Source: Daejeonella sp.
GTDB lineage: Bacteria > Bacteroidota > Bacteroidia > Sphingobacteriales > Sphingobacteriaceae
Direction: 5' to 3'
Length of the DNA stretch: 64,000 nt
Assembly (NCBI RefSeq): GCF_017495225.1
Contig: NZ_JAFEIG010000011.1
Span: 1-64,000, forward strand
Made by a program: the position numbers and the translations under genes
In this document: one piece after another, positions 63,861-64,000 of the stretch
Numbering within the stretch: position 1 is the first letter of the stretch
Layout: every line of letters begins with the position of its first letter
The notes under the pieces: model-generated
What the model was told of the DNA's origin: nothing
Seen by the model: the letters and a program-made list of their open reading frames with translations, nothing else
Databases searched by the model: none

Positions 63861-64000
63861 ATGAAAAATACGTTTAAAGTGCTATCTACCATTCTCTTCA
63901 TTGTGGTTATTGCTGCCAGTTGTAGAAAAAATACTAGCGAAATTGATGCAGTATTAAGCTTTCCTGCTATAAAAGCGGCATTTGGAGGAAATATTGATTT
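63861..64000 (+). CDS. Partial lipoprotein gene running off the window
   Basis: Starts MKNTFKVLSTILFIVVIAA followed by SCRKN, a signal peptide with lipobox AASC. Only 46 codons are present. The segment LSFPAIKAAFGGNID resembles, weakly, the start of a cytochrome c peroxidase-type lipoprotein seen next to tdk in related genomes; this cannot be confirmed in the window. Confidence 0.5.
   Translation, partial: MKNTFKVLSTILFIVVIAASCRKNTSEIDAVLSFPAIKAAFGGNID

Overview
The window is about 64 kb of AT-rich bacterial chromosome from the Bacteroidota, most like the Sphingobacteriia/Pedobacter group. The signs are: putative Bacteroidota-type promoter -7 boxes (TAnnTTTG) in front of several genes, lipoproteins with SCKK/SCRK-type lipoboxes, a four-histidine-motif hydroxylase, the LiaF-like/LytS/LytTR trio, a tyrosine-catabolism cluster (hppD, hmgA, fah, flavin reductase) and the order purN-purH-mreB-mreC-mreD-mrdA-rodA. 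Species cannot be fixed from sequence alone. I saw no rRNA, tRNA, CRISPR or complete insertion sequence.

Region 1-18.9 kb is accessory in character. It opens with tandem repeats, then an M23 peptidase whose 3' end is duplicated on the far side of a DUF4160-DUF2442 toxin-antitoxin-like pair. Next come a TPR/HTH regulator, a four-gene SPFH/zinc-ribbon/coiled-coil module, a PAP2 phosphatase plus phosphoethanolamine transferase pair (predicted lipid A remodelling), an OprP-type porin, a photolyase/cryptochrome with an atypical FAD-pocket motif, a PIN toxin/antitoxin pair with an operator-like repeat, a VOC/YdeI/amine-oxidase operon, and a HigBA-type pair whose toxin carries two homopolymer frameshifts. 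The section ends in a tandem array of a 44-bp unit containing a perfect palindrome; one more palindrome lies in frame inside a small membrane-protein gene.

Region 18.9-29 kb holds a second photolyase, of the FeS-BCP family but lacking the C-terminal iron-sulfur cysteines. It also has a beta-propeller lipoprotein, a fatty-acid-hydroxylase-family enzyme, a flavin reductase/TIGR03643/DUF2256 group often found with such photolyases, a CLC antiporter with fluoride-type motifs, a DinB-fold protein and an ATP-cone/nuclease fusion. Region 29.7-37.6 kb is a four-protein phosphorelay (two kinases, two stand-alone regulators) facing a MacAB-like ABC export operon. Region 37.8-44.9 kb is a molybdenum-cofactor operon (xdhC, mocA-like, moaA, moeA, TSUP permease, moaD, moeB-rhodanese, moaE) without moaC, mogA or a molybdoenzyme.

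Region 45.8-46.6 kb is a gene-free patch packed with palindromes, microsatellite-like repeats and the same ATTAAG repeat family as at position 1. From 46.6 kb the content is mostly conserved: a cell-envelope stress system, tyrosine degradation, late purine synthesis, the complete rod-shape (elongasome) operon and thymidine kinase. The window ends inside a lipoprotein gene.

The points I consider most worth following are: the SPFH module; the FeS-less photolyase together with the scattered flavin/photolyase genes; the related palindrome families at 18.4-18.8 and 45.8-46.3 kb; and the toxin-antitoxin loci with visible operators.
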